Below, in pieces: positions 8,222 to 17,873 of a stretch of 64,000 nucleotides of DNA. Origin of the DNA: Spirochaetia bacterium 38H-sp (GTDB taxonomy: Bacteria > Spirochaetota > Spirochaetia > Winmispirales > Winmispiraceae); contig JBCHKQ010000002.1 in the NCBI GenBank assembly GCA_039023545.1, positions 602,259 through 666,258 of the forward strand, written 5' to 3'. A model generated the notes under the pieces. It saw nothing but the letters and a program-made list of their open reading frames with translations, was not told the origin of the DNA and searched no databases. A program made the position numbers and the translations under genes. Positions within the stretch are counted from its first letter, which is position 1. Every line of letters starts with the position of its first letter.

Positions 8222-9589
8222 TCAAGAAGAATAACGGAAAGAAGAGTAATATTGATAAGCCTTATTCCAGAAATCCACCTTTTCCTCGGAAGGAGAAACC
8301 ATTGTTCTAACAGAAAAAACAGAAGAAGCTGCATCATAAAGAGAAGAAAAATCTCCCAAGGCAAGAAAAGAATATGCCGCAGCTCCTGCAAGCTCCGCAT
8401 CGCAAATACTCGGCACAGAAATCGTTCTGCCAAGGACATCAGCCCTTGCCCTTACCCATGGCATATTGAGAGCCTGTCCTCCGCACAAAACAATATCAGA
8501 AGGGTAAACCTCTGCCGAATAAAAAACAGAAAATGCATCGCGCACCATAAACAAAAGAGATTCCAAAAGAGCAGCAAAAACGACATCAGGAGAAAAGGAG
8601 CTGTCAAGCCCTACAAAATCTCCAAAAGATGCATCGGTAACCCCTCCCTTATTGTGAGGAAAGATAAACGGGCCTTTGCGTTTTAGCCAATTCTTGTCCC
8701 ATAACTTCTCTGCATGTTTTACAATCTCAAGATAAGAAACAGAGCTTCTACCTGTAAGATTTTTAAACCACTCAAAAATAGAACCAGAAGCAGGAATAAC
8801 AAGGCCAGCATTGTACAACCCCTCTGCAGGATGCGGAGTATTTCTTATCCCGTCAAGCTTGCAAGGCATAGAAAGTGCAAAGTTTATCCCCTCCGATGTT
8901 CCAGCGCGGTTACAGACCTTTCTTTCTGTGAGGACGTTGCAGCCTACTATTGCCATAATAAAGTCTGAGGCACCAGCTACAACAGGGATAGAGGCAGGGA
9001 TTCCCAGAGCTTTTGCAGAATTCCCCGTAAGTCCGCACAAGTTGCCTGTTCTCGCAATTCCAACAGGCAAATACTCTTCCAACCCAGAAGCTTTTTTCTC
9101 CTCATAACTCCATATAAGGCTGTCAAACTCAGGAGAGGGAGAAAACATAACCGGCTCCGCTCCCAGATAAAAGGAAACAAACTCAGGCACTCCAAGAAAA
9201 AAATCCGGCTTCTCTGCAAAGAGCGTATTATCCACATACCACTCTATACGCGGCAAATATGCACTCTTATACCCTCTTTGCTCTACAGGCTTATTCCACA
9301 TAAGAGCAGGTCCTGTCGCTTTGCCGTTTTTTTTAACAGGTACAATGGATGGTCCATGACCTGTCACACACAGTGCAGCAACCTCGCCAAAATCCATCCC
9401 AGCACACAGCTTTTTTATGGCAGAAATCCACCTGTAGGAATCAAAAAGCCATTTATCTTTATAAGATGCACCAGAAACTTTGACAAGACTGATGCGTTCG
9501 TGGGCAAAGATCTGCCCTTTTTTGCCTATGAGTGCGGCTTTTACAGAGGAAGTTCCTATATCAATAGCAAGTATTTTTTTATTTTTCAC
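8222..9589 (-). CDS. FGGY-family carbohydrate kinase (xylulokinase-like)
   Basis: 455-aa two-domain ASKHA sugar kinase that would phosphorylate a pentose, polyol or related sugar with ATP. The N-terminal phosphate loop DIGTSSVKAAL (from about residue 10), the GHGPS segment (about 78), and the second-domain motifs NRAGTSEG (about 230) and LCGGQALN (about 370) identify the family. It is slightly shorter than typical xylulokinases (about 480-500 aa), and the substrate cannot be fixed because no isomerase or transporter is adjacent. The start codon is GTG (9587-9589) with no strong ribosome site. Hairpin repeat copies 1 and 2 flank the gene, so it is probably monocistronic. Confidence 0.8.
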   Translation of the reverse strand: MKNKKILAIDIGTSSVKAALIGKKGQIFAHERISLVKVSGASYKDKWLFDSYRWISAIKKLCAGMDFGEVAALCVTGHGPSIVPVKKNGKATGPALMWNKPVEQRGYKSAYLPRIEWYVDNTLFAEKPDFFLGVPEFVSFYLGAEPVMFSPSPEFDSLIWSYEEKKASGLEEYLPVGIARTGNLCGLTGNSAKALGIPASIPVVAGASDFIMAIVGCNVLTERKVCNRAGTSEGINFALSMPCKLDGIRNTPHPAEGLYNAGLVIPASGSIFEWFKNLTGRSSVSYLEIVKHAEKLWDKNWLKRKGPFIFPHNKGGVTDASFGDFVGLDSSFSPDVVFAALLESLLFMVRDAFSVFYSAEVYPSDIVLCGGQALNMPWVRARADVLGRTISVPSICDAELAGAAAYSFLALGDFSSLYDAASSVFSVRTMVSPSEEKVDFWNKAYQYYSSFRYSS

Positions 9590-9679
9590 ACATAGAGCCT
9601 TTATGTAAAAAACAGCATATTATTTATTGATATAATAATAAAAACAACAGATATTTTACAGCACATTTTGTATTATGCT

Positions 9680-9743
9680 TGCCGGCGGCAGGCCGGCAGG
9701 CGGCCCGTACTCTATGTTTTCCGCACAGGCCGGCCGTTCGGTA
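9680..9743 (+). repeat. Dispersed hairpin repeat, copy 2 (long form)
   Basis: TGCCGGCGGCAG at the left and CGTTCGGTA at the right enclose a GGCCGG/CCGGCC stem (9691-9696 with 9730-9735) and a long loop that can pair further. It sits 12 bases beyond the stop of the PRPP synthetase gene. Confidence 0.75.
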
Positions 9744-9754
9744 TAAAATAAATT

Positions 9755-10996
9755 CTATTCTTCTTTTTTTTGTTTTTTTATGAGCCACTGGATTATCTTG
9801 CTGTTGTCAAGAAGAGGACTAAGGCTCTGTCTGTGATGAAGGCGAGATATCGCACGTGCAAACAAATTGGAAACATTGGCGGAGATATACCACTCACGGG
9901 AAAGTATGCTCTCGTCGTGATATACAGCATTGGTTCCTATTATTCTGTCAAATAGGCCTTCATGATAAGCCTTGTCAAAATGCTCGGCAGCTTCGCCTGT
10001 AAAAAGAGGCAGGCTAACTGCACAGATTATGCGCTCCGCACCCTGCTCCCTAAGCATGCGCATGGCTTTTATCAGGGTACCGCCAGTACCAAGCATATCA
10101 TCAGCCATAAATACGGTTTTGCCGCTTACATCACCAAGCAACCTGAGAGAGGATATGTTGGAGTTTCCGGCATCAGTAGAAACCTTGGAGTAATCGCGCT
10201 CTTTGTAAATAAGAGCAAGAGGTTTTTTGAGAGAACTCGCATAAAACTTGTTTCTGCCCACAGCACCCGTATCCGGAGCAACAACAACAAGGTCATCGTT
10301 AGAAAAATCCACAAGCTCCGACAACTTGAGAAGAATCTGATAAGAAGCATGCAAGTTCTCAAGTCTGAGTTTGTTAAAGCTGTTTTGTATCTCGGTAGAG
10401 TGAATATCCAGTGTTATAAGCCTGCCTACCCCCATAAACTCAAAAATCTGAGCAAGTCGGGCAGCAGTAAGGCCTTCTCTTCCCTTTTTCTTATGCTGTC
10501 TGGCATAAGGATAAGAAGGGAGAACAAGGGTAACACTCTTGGGACTTGACTGTAATACCGCATCAATAGTAACAAGCAGAACAAAAAAATTATCGTTTAC
10601 ACTAAGGCACTGCTCACCACCAGAAAACTTCTGCGGATAACGGTTCTCCACATCTTGTATGATATAGACCTCTTTATCACGCACAGAAGCAAGCAGTTCT
10701 GTCTTAACCTCACCATTGGCAAAACGCGTAAAATTGGCAGGGATATGAAAATTGGGTGGCTCATAGGCCAAGGACTCCTTTCCACCGGAAATAACAGGAT
10801 GCATCAGATCGGAGAAAAGATGACTCTCCTTGATTGCATCTTCCCGAGCAATATCATACTTATCGACAATCTTGGAAACACGTTTTTCAAACTGTTTCCT
10901 ATAAATTTGCCTCAAGTGACCAATAATCTCCCTCGAAAAACGCTCACCGCCGGGACAAGCGACAATACCTAAAGAAGAAGGATCATGAACAGTCAT
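9755..10996 (-). CDS. prs: Ribose-phosphate pyrophosphokinase (PRPP synthetase), long form
   Basis: 413-aa enzyme making PRPP from ribose 5-phosphate and ATP for nucleotide, His and Trp synthesis. It carries the family's histidine loop (DIHSTEIQ, about 205) and the PRPP-binding loop as DDMLGTGGTL (about 308-317). An extra N-terminal region of roughly 90 residues makes it longer than the usual 310-320 aa; I recall such long forms in spirochaetes. GGAG lies about 11 bases upstream of ATG 10996. It lies in a minus-strand series with the sugar kinases, but hairpin copies on each side suggest separate transcripts. Confidence 0.88.
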   Translation of the reverse strand: MTVHDPSSLGIVACPGGERFSREIIGHLRQIYRKQFEKRVSKIVDKYDIAREDAIKESHLFSDLMHPVISGGKESLAYEPPNFHIPANFTRFANGEVKTELLASVRDKEVYIIQDVENRYPQKFSGGEQCLSVNDNFFVLLVTIDAVLQSSPKSVTLVLPSYPYARQHKKKGREGLTAARLAQIFEFMGVGRLITLDIHSTEIQNSFNKLRLENLHASYQILLKLSELVDFSNDDLVVVAPDTGAVGRNKFYASSLKKPLALIYKERDYSKVSTDAGNSNISSLRLLGDVSGKTVFMADDMLGTGGTLIKAMRMLREQGAERIICAVSLPLFTGEAAEHFDKAYHEGLFDRIIGTNAVYHDESILSREWYISANVSNLFARAISRLHHRQSLSPLLDNSKIIQWLIKKQKKEE

Positions 10997-11088
10997 AACA
11001 GAGCGGGCTCCTTAAATAGACATAACAACGATAAAGAACAATAGCACGCAAAAAAATAACGGTCAATAAAGACAGAAAAACAAAAAAT

Positions 11089-11157
11089 ACCGAACAGCAG
11101 AAGTCGCACAAAAAAAGCAAAACAGGAAGTATGGTGCGCTTCTGCCTGCCTTTGGCA
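11089..11157 (-). repeat. Dispersed hairpin repeat, copy 3 (long form)
   Basis: ACCGAAC at the left and CTGCCTTTGGCA at the right surround a 12-bp stem with one bulged base (11097-11109 with 11134-11145). It lies downstream of the gluconokinase stop, in the usual 3' position. Confidence 0.78.
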
Positions 11158-11216
11158 AAACTCAAGAAAAAGCACAGCAACACTAACAGGACAATTACAA
11201 TCTACAAAACAAAGGT

Positions 11217-11735
11217 TTATACAAAGGCATTGAGATTACGCTTTTCTATGGAATCCAGAATATAATCTACAATCTCCTGAGGATTCTTATCTATATCCAC
11301 CTGTATAGCATACTCCGGCACTTCCAGAGTAGCCAGCTGGCTGTCAAGAAGAGCAGGAGGCATAAAATGCTCCCTTTCCTCCATTCTTTTTCTTATAAGC
11401 TCCTTATCCCCATGCAGAAAGACAAATACAATCTCATTATCATCATCACCCCTCAAAATACTGCGATAACTCTCCTTGAGAGCAGAACAGGCAAGAACAT
11501 AACGTATTCCTGATTTTCTGTAAGCAATAATCCTTTTTCTCAGATCCGATAACCAGGGAAGTCTGTCTTCATCCGTAAGAGGACAATGGTTCTTCATCTT
11601 CTCTATATTGGAAGGGGGATGAAAATCATCCGCATCTTCAAATACAGCACCCCACTTTTCTGCAAGCATCTTACCTATAAAGCTCTTTCCAGAACCCGAG
11701 ACACCCATAACAATAATAACAGACGGATTTTCCAT
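11217..11735 (-). CDS. gntK: Gluconokinase
   Basis: 172-aa P-loop kinase phosphorylating D-gluconate to 6-phosphogluconate. Walker A is GVSGSGKS (about 11-18). DADDFHPPSN (about 34-43) and the LTDEDRLPWL segment are signatures of the GntK family, and the length is typical. The frame runs open upstream, but the conserved domain begins at MENPSVII, so ATG 11735 is used. No Shine-Dalgarno precedes it, and a good promoter places the transcription start at or beside the ATG, suggesting leaderless translation. It is divergent from a GntR/LacI-type regulator that probably controls it. No gluconate transporter or 6-phosphogluconate enzyme lies nearby. Confidence 0.9.
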   Translation of the reverse strand: MENPSVIIVMGVSGSGKSFIGKMLAEKWGAVFEDADDFHPPSNIEKMKNHCPLTDEDRLPWLSDLRKRIIAYRKSGIRYVLACSALKESYRSILRGDDDNEIVFVFLHGDKELIRKRMEEREHFMPPALLDSQLATLEVPEYAIQVDIDKNPQEIVDYILDSIEKRNLNAFV

Positions 11736-11742
11736 AAAAATA

Positions 11743-11771
11743 TTTATACATAAGAAAAAAGAACATGCCAA
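11743..11771 (-). promoter_or_regulatory. Probable promoter of gluconokinase gene
   Basis: On the minus strand, TTGGCA (11766-11771) and TATAAA (11743-11748) are separated by 17 bases. Only 7 bases separate the -10 box from the ATG, so the transcript would start at the initiation codon. Confidence 0.5.
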
Positions 11772-11843
11772 GTCCAAAAAGCAGATAGAATCATAAAATA
11801 CAACAATCATCGACTTTTTCTTATAGAAAATACAACTCAACAA

Positions 11844-11980
11844 GTATCAAAGCCTCTCTCAAAAGGCCCAATTAAATACTATGGTATCATTTATAAGAAT
11901 ACATTGGTTTATTTAATAAAAAATCCAGTATTATATAACATTTGCTTTTAACTGATACCCAAAAGTGATATGCTTTTAAC
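11844..11980. promoter_or_regulatory. Candidate operator region between gluconokinase and GntR regulator
   Basis: The 267-base divergent gap contains GTATCA at 11844-11849 and 11884-11889, its inverse TGATAC at 11953-11958, and a 10-base direct repeat TGCTTTTAAC at 11943-11952 and 11971-11980. These could be half-sites for the adjacent regulator. The assignment is an inference from position and repetition. Confidence 0.35.
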
Positions 11981-12002
11981 ATATAAAAAACGGAGAAAAT
12001 TT

Positions 12003-13097
12003 ATGCAAGAAAAAATTCCAAAATATAAAAAAGTAAAACAAGAAATAATCAAGCTGATAAAACAAAAGGGATTAACACCGGGAGACAGCATACCTACGGA
12101 AGCCGAACTGTCAGAATTATTTGCTGTAAGCAGAAATACAGTACGACTTGCGGTGGACGAGTTAGTATACGCAGAATTGTTGGAAAGGAGACAGGGCTCC
12201 GGCACATACATCGTAGAAAAAAAGACTCAGGACAATGAGTCCGGCAGACTTATAGGAGTTGTACACCATTCCATAACAGACAACATATACCCCCATGTAA
12301 TACGCGGAATAGACGAGAGTCTGCATAACCAGGGATACAGTATGGTACTGTCAACATCCAACAGGGATAAGAAAAGAGAAATAATAAATATAAAAAGACT
12401 TCTCAAAGAAAGAATAAAAGGTCTAATCCTTGAGCCCTACGCATCAGCATCGATAAGTGCAAGCGACGAGTTAGTAAAAATCATAACAGATGCCAGCATC
12501 CCCGTAGTCCTTATTCACTGTGAGCTTCCCTTTTTATCTCTATCCTCAGTCAACATAGATGACTGGAAAACAGGATATCAAGCAGCAAGCTATCTTATAG
12601 AAAGAGGCCACAAACACATAGGATGCATATACAAAAAAAACACACAAGCCGGAACAGAACGTTTTAAAGGCTTTCTGCAAGCAATAAAAGATAATGGGCT
12701 TAAAGAAAATCCGGACTACTATGCAAGCTTCTTAGAAAAAGACGAGCATGGTAACCCAGGAGCAAGTCTTGCACTGCAGATGGCAAGCCTGAGCAGCCCT
12801 CCTACTGCGATATTTTTCTATAATGATGAGACAGCAATTAAGGGAATAATGGCACTGATAAAAAAAGGCATACGCATTCCAGAAGACATATCCGTCATAG
12901 GTCATGACGACTTGCCTCAGAGCGCAATAACAAACCCGCCACTCACAACATTCTCGCACCCCAAAGACATTCTAGGCCGCTGGGCAGCGGACTTGGTCAT
13001 ACAGGAGATAAACGACCCATTTTCCATCCCCAAGGCAATCAGAGCAAGAAGCACACTCATAGAAAGAAAAAGCGTAAAGAATATGGGACAATCTTAA
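12003..13097 (+). CDS. GntR-type HTH regulator with LacI-type sugar-binding domain
   Basis: 364-aa AraR-like transcription factor. The N-terminal 70 residues are a GntR winged helix (PGDSIPTEAEL, SRNTVRLAVDEL, RQGSGTYI). The remainder is a periplasmic-binding-protein-like effector domain of the LacI family (from about 75, including DDWKTGYQAASYL, GHDDLPQS and a C-terminal PLTTFSHP segment). It probably represses the divergent gluconokinase and responds to a sugar or sugar acid. GGAG precedes ATG 12003 by 8 bases; the frame extends 11 codons upstream without a better site. The effector is unknown, and gluconate is only suggested by the neighbour. Confidence 0.85.
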   Translation: MQEKIPKYKKVKQEIIKLIKQKGLTPGDSIPTEAELSELFAVSRNTVRLAVDELVYAELLERRQGSGTYIVEKKTQDNESGRLIGVVHHSITDNIYPHVIRGIDESLHNQGYSMVLSTSNRDKKREIINIKRLLKERIKGLILEPYASASISASDELVKIITDASIPVVLIHCELPFLSLSSVNIDDWKTGYQAASYLIERGHKHIGCIYKKNTQAGTERFKGFLQAIKDNGLKENPDYYASFLEKDEHGNPGASLALQMASLSSPPTAIFFYNDETAIKGIMALIKKGIRIPEDISVIGHDDLPQSAITNPPLTTFSHPKDILGRWAADLVIQEINDPFSIPKAIRARSTLIERKSVKNMGQS

Positions 13098-13218
13098 AAA
13101 TAGCTTTGCAACAGACTGGGGAAAAGTATCTGCTTGTATAAAAACAGGAGATATTGGTTTTTGACAACGCAAAAAGGTATAAGATTTTACTGTTAGAACC
13201 TTAAAGCTGGTAATTTTC

Positions 13219-13247
13219 TTGAAAATAGAGGCAATACTGCTTATAAT
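13219..13247 (+). promoter_or_regulatory. Sigma-70-like promoter of the diguanylate cyclase gene
   Basis: TTGAAA (13219-13224) and TATAAT (13242-13247) are separated by exactly 17 bases. The leader would be about 22 bases. Confidence 0.6.
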
Positions 13248-13275
13248 TTTATAATATGCAGGAAAAAAGGTCATA

Positions 13276-14865
13276 ATGGGCAAAAATAGTCTAAAAAAAA
13301 AGATATTTGGCAGCATTGTTATTATAGCAAGCACCTTTCTCATATTATTCGGTCTTACTATTTCGATAATCCTCTATAAAACGGATATAGATAGTGCATG
13401 GGCTGTTATAAGACAAAGAAATCTTGCTATGAAGCACTTCATCTTAGGATATTTTATGCCCCTTAAGAATACGGTGCAAGTGCTGTCGGAAGATCCTATA
13501 ATAAAAAAGGGTTCTGACCTTACAGAGCAGGAAAAAAAATATGTTCTTGGCATGTATAAAACAGTAAAAGCCCTTAACCCCAATATCAATTATGTATACT
13601 CTGCTTATAAGGATAAAACGCTTTTGATAAATGACTACACACCTCCTCCCAATTATGACCCTACTATAAGACCATGGTATAGAAAAGCTGTAGAATCCCA
13701 TCCGGATGTATCAGATGGGATACCATACGAAGAAATCAAGGATAAGACATGGCTAGTATCCCTAGGGAAAACCATTACAGATAGAAATAACAATATAGTC
13801 GGGGTTATTGCCGTAGACGCAAAGTTAAACACAATATTAGAGCTCATAAGCAAAGGAGACCCCAGCCTCAAGACTTCTTACAGCTATGTTATAAACAGAC
13901 ACGATAAGCTTATTCTTCACCATAGAAAAGACCTGCTCAACAGAAGTCTTGATGAGCTTATAACGCCAATGCCAAGACTATATGCACAGGAAGGCAAGTT
14001 TGAATATAGCTTTGAGAGAGTGCATAAGATAGCTTATTATAACAGGTTGGATGAGCTTGGATGGATACTTATAACAGTAGCCAACAAGGAAGAGATTTTA
14101 ACCCCCATAGTCCTCAGAACAGGACTTATACTGATTGGGATGCTTATGGCGGCAATGATAGCAGGAAGAGTGATAAGTACTATATTGACCAATAATCTTG
14201 TAGAACCGCTCCATAAACTGGAAAAACACGTTAAGACCTTTGCAGAAACAGGTACGGGAAATAATAATACAGAATATCCCAACAATGAAATAGGTCGTAT
14301 AGCTAAGGCGATTCAGAATATAACGGACAAGGAGTTATACAAGAAAAATCAGCAACTTAAGGCTGCAAATGCTCAGCTGGAAATTTTGTCCGTAACAGAC
14401 CCTTTGACAGGCCTCTTTAACAGAAGAAAGATATTAAAAGACCTAAATATAGAGCTTTACAGAGCAAAGCGTTATAATAGTATTTTCTCTGTTATAATAT
14501 TCGATATAGACCATTTTAAAGCTATCAATGATACATTCGGTCATACGGAGGGAGATATCATACTCAAAGAACTTGGAGATATGTTAAAAACAATACTAAG
14601 AACTACAGATACGCTTGCACGCTGGGGCGGAGAAGAGTTTATCCTTTTGTGTCCAGAAACGGGACTGGAAGATGCAATTAACATAGCAGAAAAGTTCAGA
14701 CGAGTAGTAGAGACACATATCTTTAGCAACGGCAGGAAGATAACAATAAGCCTGGGGGTCGCCGGATATCGTGATGGCTGGCAGATAGAAGATATAATAC
14801 GCCAGGCTGATAACATGCTTTATAAGGCAAAAAGCAGCGGCAGGAATAGAGTAGAACATCAATAA
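13276..14865 (+). CDS. Membrane diguanylate cyclase with extracytoplasmic Cache sensor
   Basis: 529-aa signalling enzyme making cyclic di-GMP from two GTP. A transmembrane helix (about 10-35) leads to an extracytoplasmic dCache-like sensor (about 40-270, with RPWYRKAVE typical of such domains). A second helix (about 277-300) and a HAMP-like linker follow, then GGDEF (about 365-525). The active site reads GGEEF and is preceded at the correct distance by RTTD, an RxxD product-inhibition site, so both activity and feedback are expected. Separate promoter at 13219; hairpin copy 4 follows directly. The ligand is unknown. c-di-GMP usually governs motility and surface behaviour in spirochaetes. Confidence 0.9.
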   Translation: MGKNSLKKKIFGSIVIIASTFLILFGLTISIILYKTDIDSAWAVIRQRNLAMKHFILGYFMPLKNTVQVLSEDPIIKKGSDLTEQEKKYVLGMYKTVKALNPNINYVYSAYKDKTLLINDYTPPPNYDPTIRPWYRKAVESHPDVSDGIPYEEIKDKTWLVSLGKTITDRNNNIVGVIAVDAKLNTILELISKGDPSLKTSYSYVINRHDKLILHHRKDLLNRSLDELITPMPRLYAQEGKFEYSFERVHKIAYYNRLDELGWILITVANKEEILTPIVLRTGLILIGMLMAAMIAGRVISTILTNNLVEPLHKLEKHVKTFAETGTGNNNTEYPNNEIGRIAKAIQNITDKELYKKNQQLKAANAQLEILSVTDPLTGLFNRRKILKDLNIELYRAKRYNSIFSVIIFDIDHFKAINDTFGHTEGDIILKELGDMLKTILRTTDTLARWGGEEFILLCPETGLEDAINIAEKFRRVVETHIFSNGRKITISLGVAGYRDGWQIEDIIRQADNMLYKAKSSGRNRVEHQ

Positions 14866-14868
14866 AAA

Positions 14869-14901
14869 GCAGGTACGCGGCATAGCGTACCTGCGTTCGG
14901 T
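14869..14901 (+). repeat. Dispersed hairpin repeat, copy 4 (short, half-ended form)
   Basis: A perfect 10-bp stem GCAGGTACGC (14869-14878 with 14885-14894) with a 6-base loop ends in CGTTCGGTTTTA. The TGCC-NNA-GGC side is missing. It sits between convergent genes and can act as terminator for the cyclase gene. Confidence 0.75.
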
Positions 14902-14902
14902 T

Positions 14903-17494
14903 TTATTTCTTCTTAAAAACAAGTTCTCCGTTTTGTTCGGTAACCAAGATTGTGTCCCCTTCTGAGAACTTGCCTGCAAGGATTTCTTTGGCAAGGGGAT
15001 TGTATAGCAAGCGCTGGACTGCTCTCTTAAGCGGTCGTGCCCCAAACTCTGGGCTGTATCCTTCTCTCACAATCAGTTCTCTGGCCTTTGTGTCAGGCTC
15101 AAGGCTAAGGCGTCTATCTCCAAGCCTCTCGGAAAGTCGTCTAAGCTCTATGTCCAATATTTTGTCCATGTGCTGCCTGCTGAGCCTGTTGAAAATGATT
15201 GTCTCGTCTATCCTGTTTAAAAACTCAGGCTTAAAATGAGCGCGCAACATTTCGTTTATCCTGTCCGCAACAGACTCAGGGTTCTCAGCATCAAGGATAA
15301 GCTGACTGCCTATGTTGCTGGTCATTATGATTATGGTGTTTTTAAAGTCCACCACATGTCCCTGATTGTCTGTAAGTCTGCCGTCGTCAAAAAGCTGTAG
15401 CATTATGTTAAACACATCAGGATGAGCTTTCTCTATCTCGTCAAAGAGTATCACAGAATACGGTCTTCTCCTAACTGCCTCAGTAAGTTGTCCTCCCTCG
15501 TCATACCCCACATATCCGGGAGGCGCTCCTATAAGACGGGATACGGCATGGCGTTCCATGTACTCGCTCATATCTATTCTCACAAGCGCCTTCTCATCAT
15601 TAAACAAAAAGTCCGCAAGAGTTCTTGCAAGCTCTGTCTTTCCCACACCTGTTGGACCAAGGAACAGAAAAACCCCCTGAGGTCTTCTCGGATCGGAGAG
15701 ACCGCTCCTGTTACGGCGTATGGCATCCGCAATAGCTACTATAGCATCGTCCTGGCCTACTACTCGATTCTCAAGCTCTTCTTCCAAATGCAACAGTTTC
15801 TGTTTTTCTGACTCCATCATCTTAGCAACAGGGATGCCTGTCCAGCTTGACACCACTTTTGCTATATCCTCTTCTGTTACTTCCTCTCGCAATAGTCCAC
15901 CCTCACCCTCTGCCTGCTGTGCAGAAAGCTTCTCCGTAAGCTCTTCTAGCTCTGCCTTCTTCTGAGGAATAAGCCCATACCGTATCTCTGCAGCCTTATC
16001 CAATTTCCCCTCTCTTGTATACTGCTGCTCTCGTATAGAAAGCTCCTCAAGCTCAGCATTGATAGCTCTAACCCTGTCTATAAGCTTTTTTTCATTCTGC
16101 CACTTAAGGTAAAGTGCATCTTTTTCTTCCTTGAGCCTAGACAACTCCTCCTCTATCTTGGCAAGCCTGCGAGCAGAAGCCTCATCTTTTTCCTTGGACA
16201 AGGCCTGTTTTTCTATAGTGAGCTGCAGTACCTTTCTGTCAATCACATCTATCTCAGTAGGCATGCTTTCTATCTCCATCTTAATGCGACTTGCAGCCTC
16301 GTCCACAAGATCTATAGCCTTATCTGGAAGGAACCTGGAGCTTATGTACCTATCCGACAATACAGCAGCAGCAACAAGCGCCTCATCGCGGATACGCACA
16401 CCATGATGTACCTCATAACGCTCCTTAAGCCCCCTTAAGATAGAAATACTATCCTCCACAGAAGGCTCTGACACATAAATAGGTTGGAAACGCCTCTCAA
16501 AAGCAGCATCCTTTTCTATATACTTGCGGTATTCATCCAGAGTAGTAGCACCTATAGTCCTGAGCTCACCTCTGGAAAGAGGCGGTTTAAGCAAATTGGC
16601 AGCATCAGTTGCTCCTTCTGCCGCACCTGCCCCCATAAGGGTATGTAGCTCATCTATAAACAAAATAATCTTTCCCTCGGACTCCACAACCTCATTGATA
16701 ACAGCCTTAAGCCTTTCCTCAAACTCACCTCTAAACTTTGCCCCTGCCACAAGAGCACCCAAATCCAAAGCAAGAATCCGCTTATCCTTAAGAGAATCAG
16801 GCACATCACCAGCAACAATACGCCGAGCAAGCCCCTCTACCACAGCAGTCTTACCTACACCCGGATTACCTATAAGCACAGGATTATTCTTGGTACGTCG
16901 TAGAAGGACCTGCGTCATTCGCCGTATTTCCTCATCCCGCCCTATAACAGGATCAAGCTTTTCCTGTCTTGCAAGTGCAGTCAAATCACGGCAAAACCTC
17001 TCGAGTGCCTGATAAGAAGAATCGGGATCCTGAGAAGTAACTTTTTTACCCTTTCTTATACCCTCTACAGCAGTCTTAAGCCCCTCATAAGTAAGATTAT
17101 TACGAGAAAAAGCCTTAGCAACATCCCCGCCATCACGTGCAAGCGCAAGCAAAATATGCTCTGTACTGATATACTCATCCTGCATATTCTTGGCCTCAAG
17201 CTCGGCCTTACTCAGCACCCTACCAGCAAGAGTGGACAAACTAATCCCTGCACCACTTCCACCTTCTACAGTGACCTTGGGCTTATGTGACAAAAGCGCA
17301 ATAAGCTCATGTTCAAGCTGAGCTCTTGGCACAGCAAGACGCTCCATAATAGGCCTTACAACCCCGTCATCCTGTCTTACTGCAGCAAGCGCAATATGCT
17401 CCGGCTCAAGCATACTGTGATCATACTGATGCATAATATTACCCGCATCCTGCAAAATCTCCTGAGCTTTAACAGTAAACCTATTTAAATCCAT
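14903..17494 (-). CDS. clpB: Chaperone ClpB (Hsp100 disaggregase)
   Basis: 863-aa AAA+ disaggregase that works with DnaK to rescue aggregated proteins. Clp_N repeat domain (about 1-145), first AAA+ module with GNPGVGKT (about 207-214) and [13 protein letters not shown] pore region, a long charged coiled-coil middle domain (about 405-525) as in ClpB but not ClpA or ClpC, and a second AAA+ module with GPTGVGKTE (about 605). Full length for the family. GAGG lies 7 bases before ATG 17494. No CIRCE or other heat-shock operator is evident in the 111 bases upstream, so control may be by sigma factor. Confidence 0.97.
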   Translation of the reverse strand: MDLNRFTVKAQEILQDAGNIMHQYDHSMLEPEHIALAAVRQDDGVVRPIMERLAVPRAQLEHELIALLSHKPKVTVEGGSGAGISLSTLAGRVLSKAELEAKNMQDEYISTEHILLALARDGGDVAKAFSRNNLTYEGLKTAVEGIRKGKKVTSQDPDSSYQALERFCRDLTALARQEKLDPVIGRDEEIRRMTQVLLRRTKNNPVLIGNPGVGKTAVVEGLARRIVAGDVPDSLKDKRILALDLGALVAGAKFRGEFEERLKAVINEVVESEGKIILFIDELHTLMGAGAAEGATDAANLLKPPLSRGELRTIGATTLDEYRKYIEKDAAFERRFQPIYVSEPSVEDSISILRGLKERYEVHHGVRIRDEALVAAAVLSDRYISSRFLPDKAIDLVDEAASRIKMEIESMPTEIDVIDRKVLQLTIEKQALSKEKDEASARRLAKIEEELSRLKEEKDALYLKWQNEKKLIDRVRAINAELEELSIREQQYTREGKLDKAAEIRYGLIPQKKAELEELTEKLSAQQAEGEGGLLREEVTEEDIAKVVSSWTGIPVAKMMESEKQKLLHLEEELENRVVGQDDAIVAIADAIRRNRSGLSDPRRPQGVFLFLGPTGVGKTELARTLADFLFNDEKALVRIDMSEYMERHAVSRLIGAPPGYVGYDEGGQLTEAVRRRPYSVILFDEIEKAHPDVFNIMLQLFDDGRLTDNQGHVVDFKNTIIIMTSNIGSQLILDAENPESVADRINEMLRAHFKPEFLNRIDETIIFNRLSRQHMDKILDIELRRLSERLGDRRLSLEPDTKARELIVREGYSPEFGARPLKRAVQRLLYNPLAKEILAGKFSEGDTILVTEQNGELVFKKK

Positions 17495-17605
17495 AGAAAA
17501 ACCTCATTTTAACAATAATTTTAAAGCGGCGTGCTTGTTCTTATCTTTTTTATCTGTATATTTAAATTAAACAACAACGACCCAATCGTCAAACAAGGAG
17601 TCAAA

Positions 17606-17821
17606 ATGGAAACACAGGAAAAAGTAGTAATCCTCCACGGATTTACTAACCAGGAAATACACAGACTGCTACCAGCAATAAGAGAAGCAGCTGACAAAGA
17701 AAAAGAAATCGTATTTGCAATGACAACAGACACCAACCTGCAATGGAAAGTAATTGACCTCATCCAGGAAGTAACAGAAGAACATAAAGAAATGAAGAAA
17801 ATAAAACCAAAAAAACAATAG
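17606..17821 (+). CDS. DUF3783 family small protein
   Basis: 71-aa protein beginning METQEKVVILHGF, with the conserved VVILHGFTNQEI opening of DUF3783 (function unknown; found in anaerobic bacteria including spirochaetes). It is predicted soluble, with a Lys-rich tail. AGGAG precedes ATG 17606 by 6 bases; the open frame reaches back to 17531 but that segment is divergent from the family. It is divergent from clpB and convergent with the amidotransferase, with hairpin copy 5 at its stop. Confidence 0.75.
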   Translation: METQEKVVILHGFTNQEIHRLLPAIREAADKEKEIVFAMTTDTNLQWKVIDLIQEVTEEHKEMKKIKPKKQ

Positions 17822-17865
17822 ACCGAACGTGAGGGCCGCAAAAGCGTCCCTCACTGCCTCTGGCA
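17822..17865 (-). repeat. Dispersed hairpin repeat, copy 5 (short form)
   Basis: ACCGAAC on the left, CTGCCTCTGGCA on the right; stem GTGAGGG/CCCTCAC (17829-17835 with 17848-17854) extended by CGC/GCG. The stem word is shared with copy 9. It lies between convergent genes, immediately after the DUF3783 stop. Confidence 0.8.
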
Positions 17866-17873
17866 GAAGAAAA

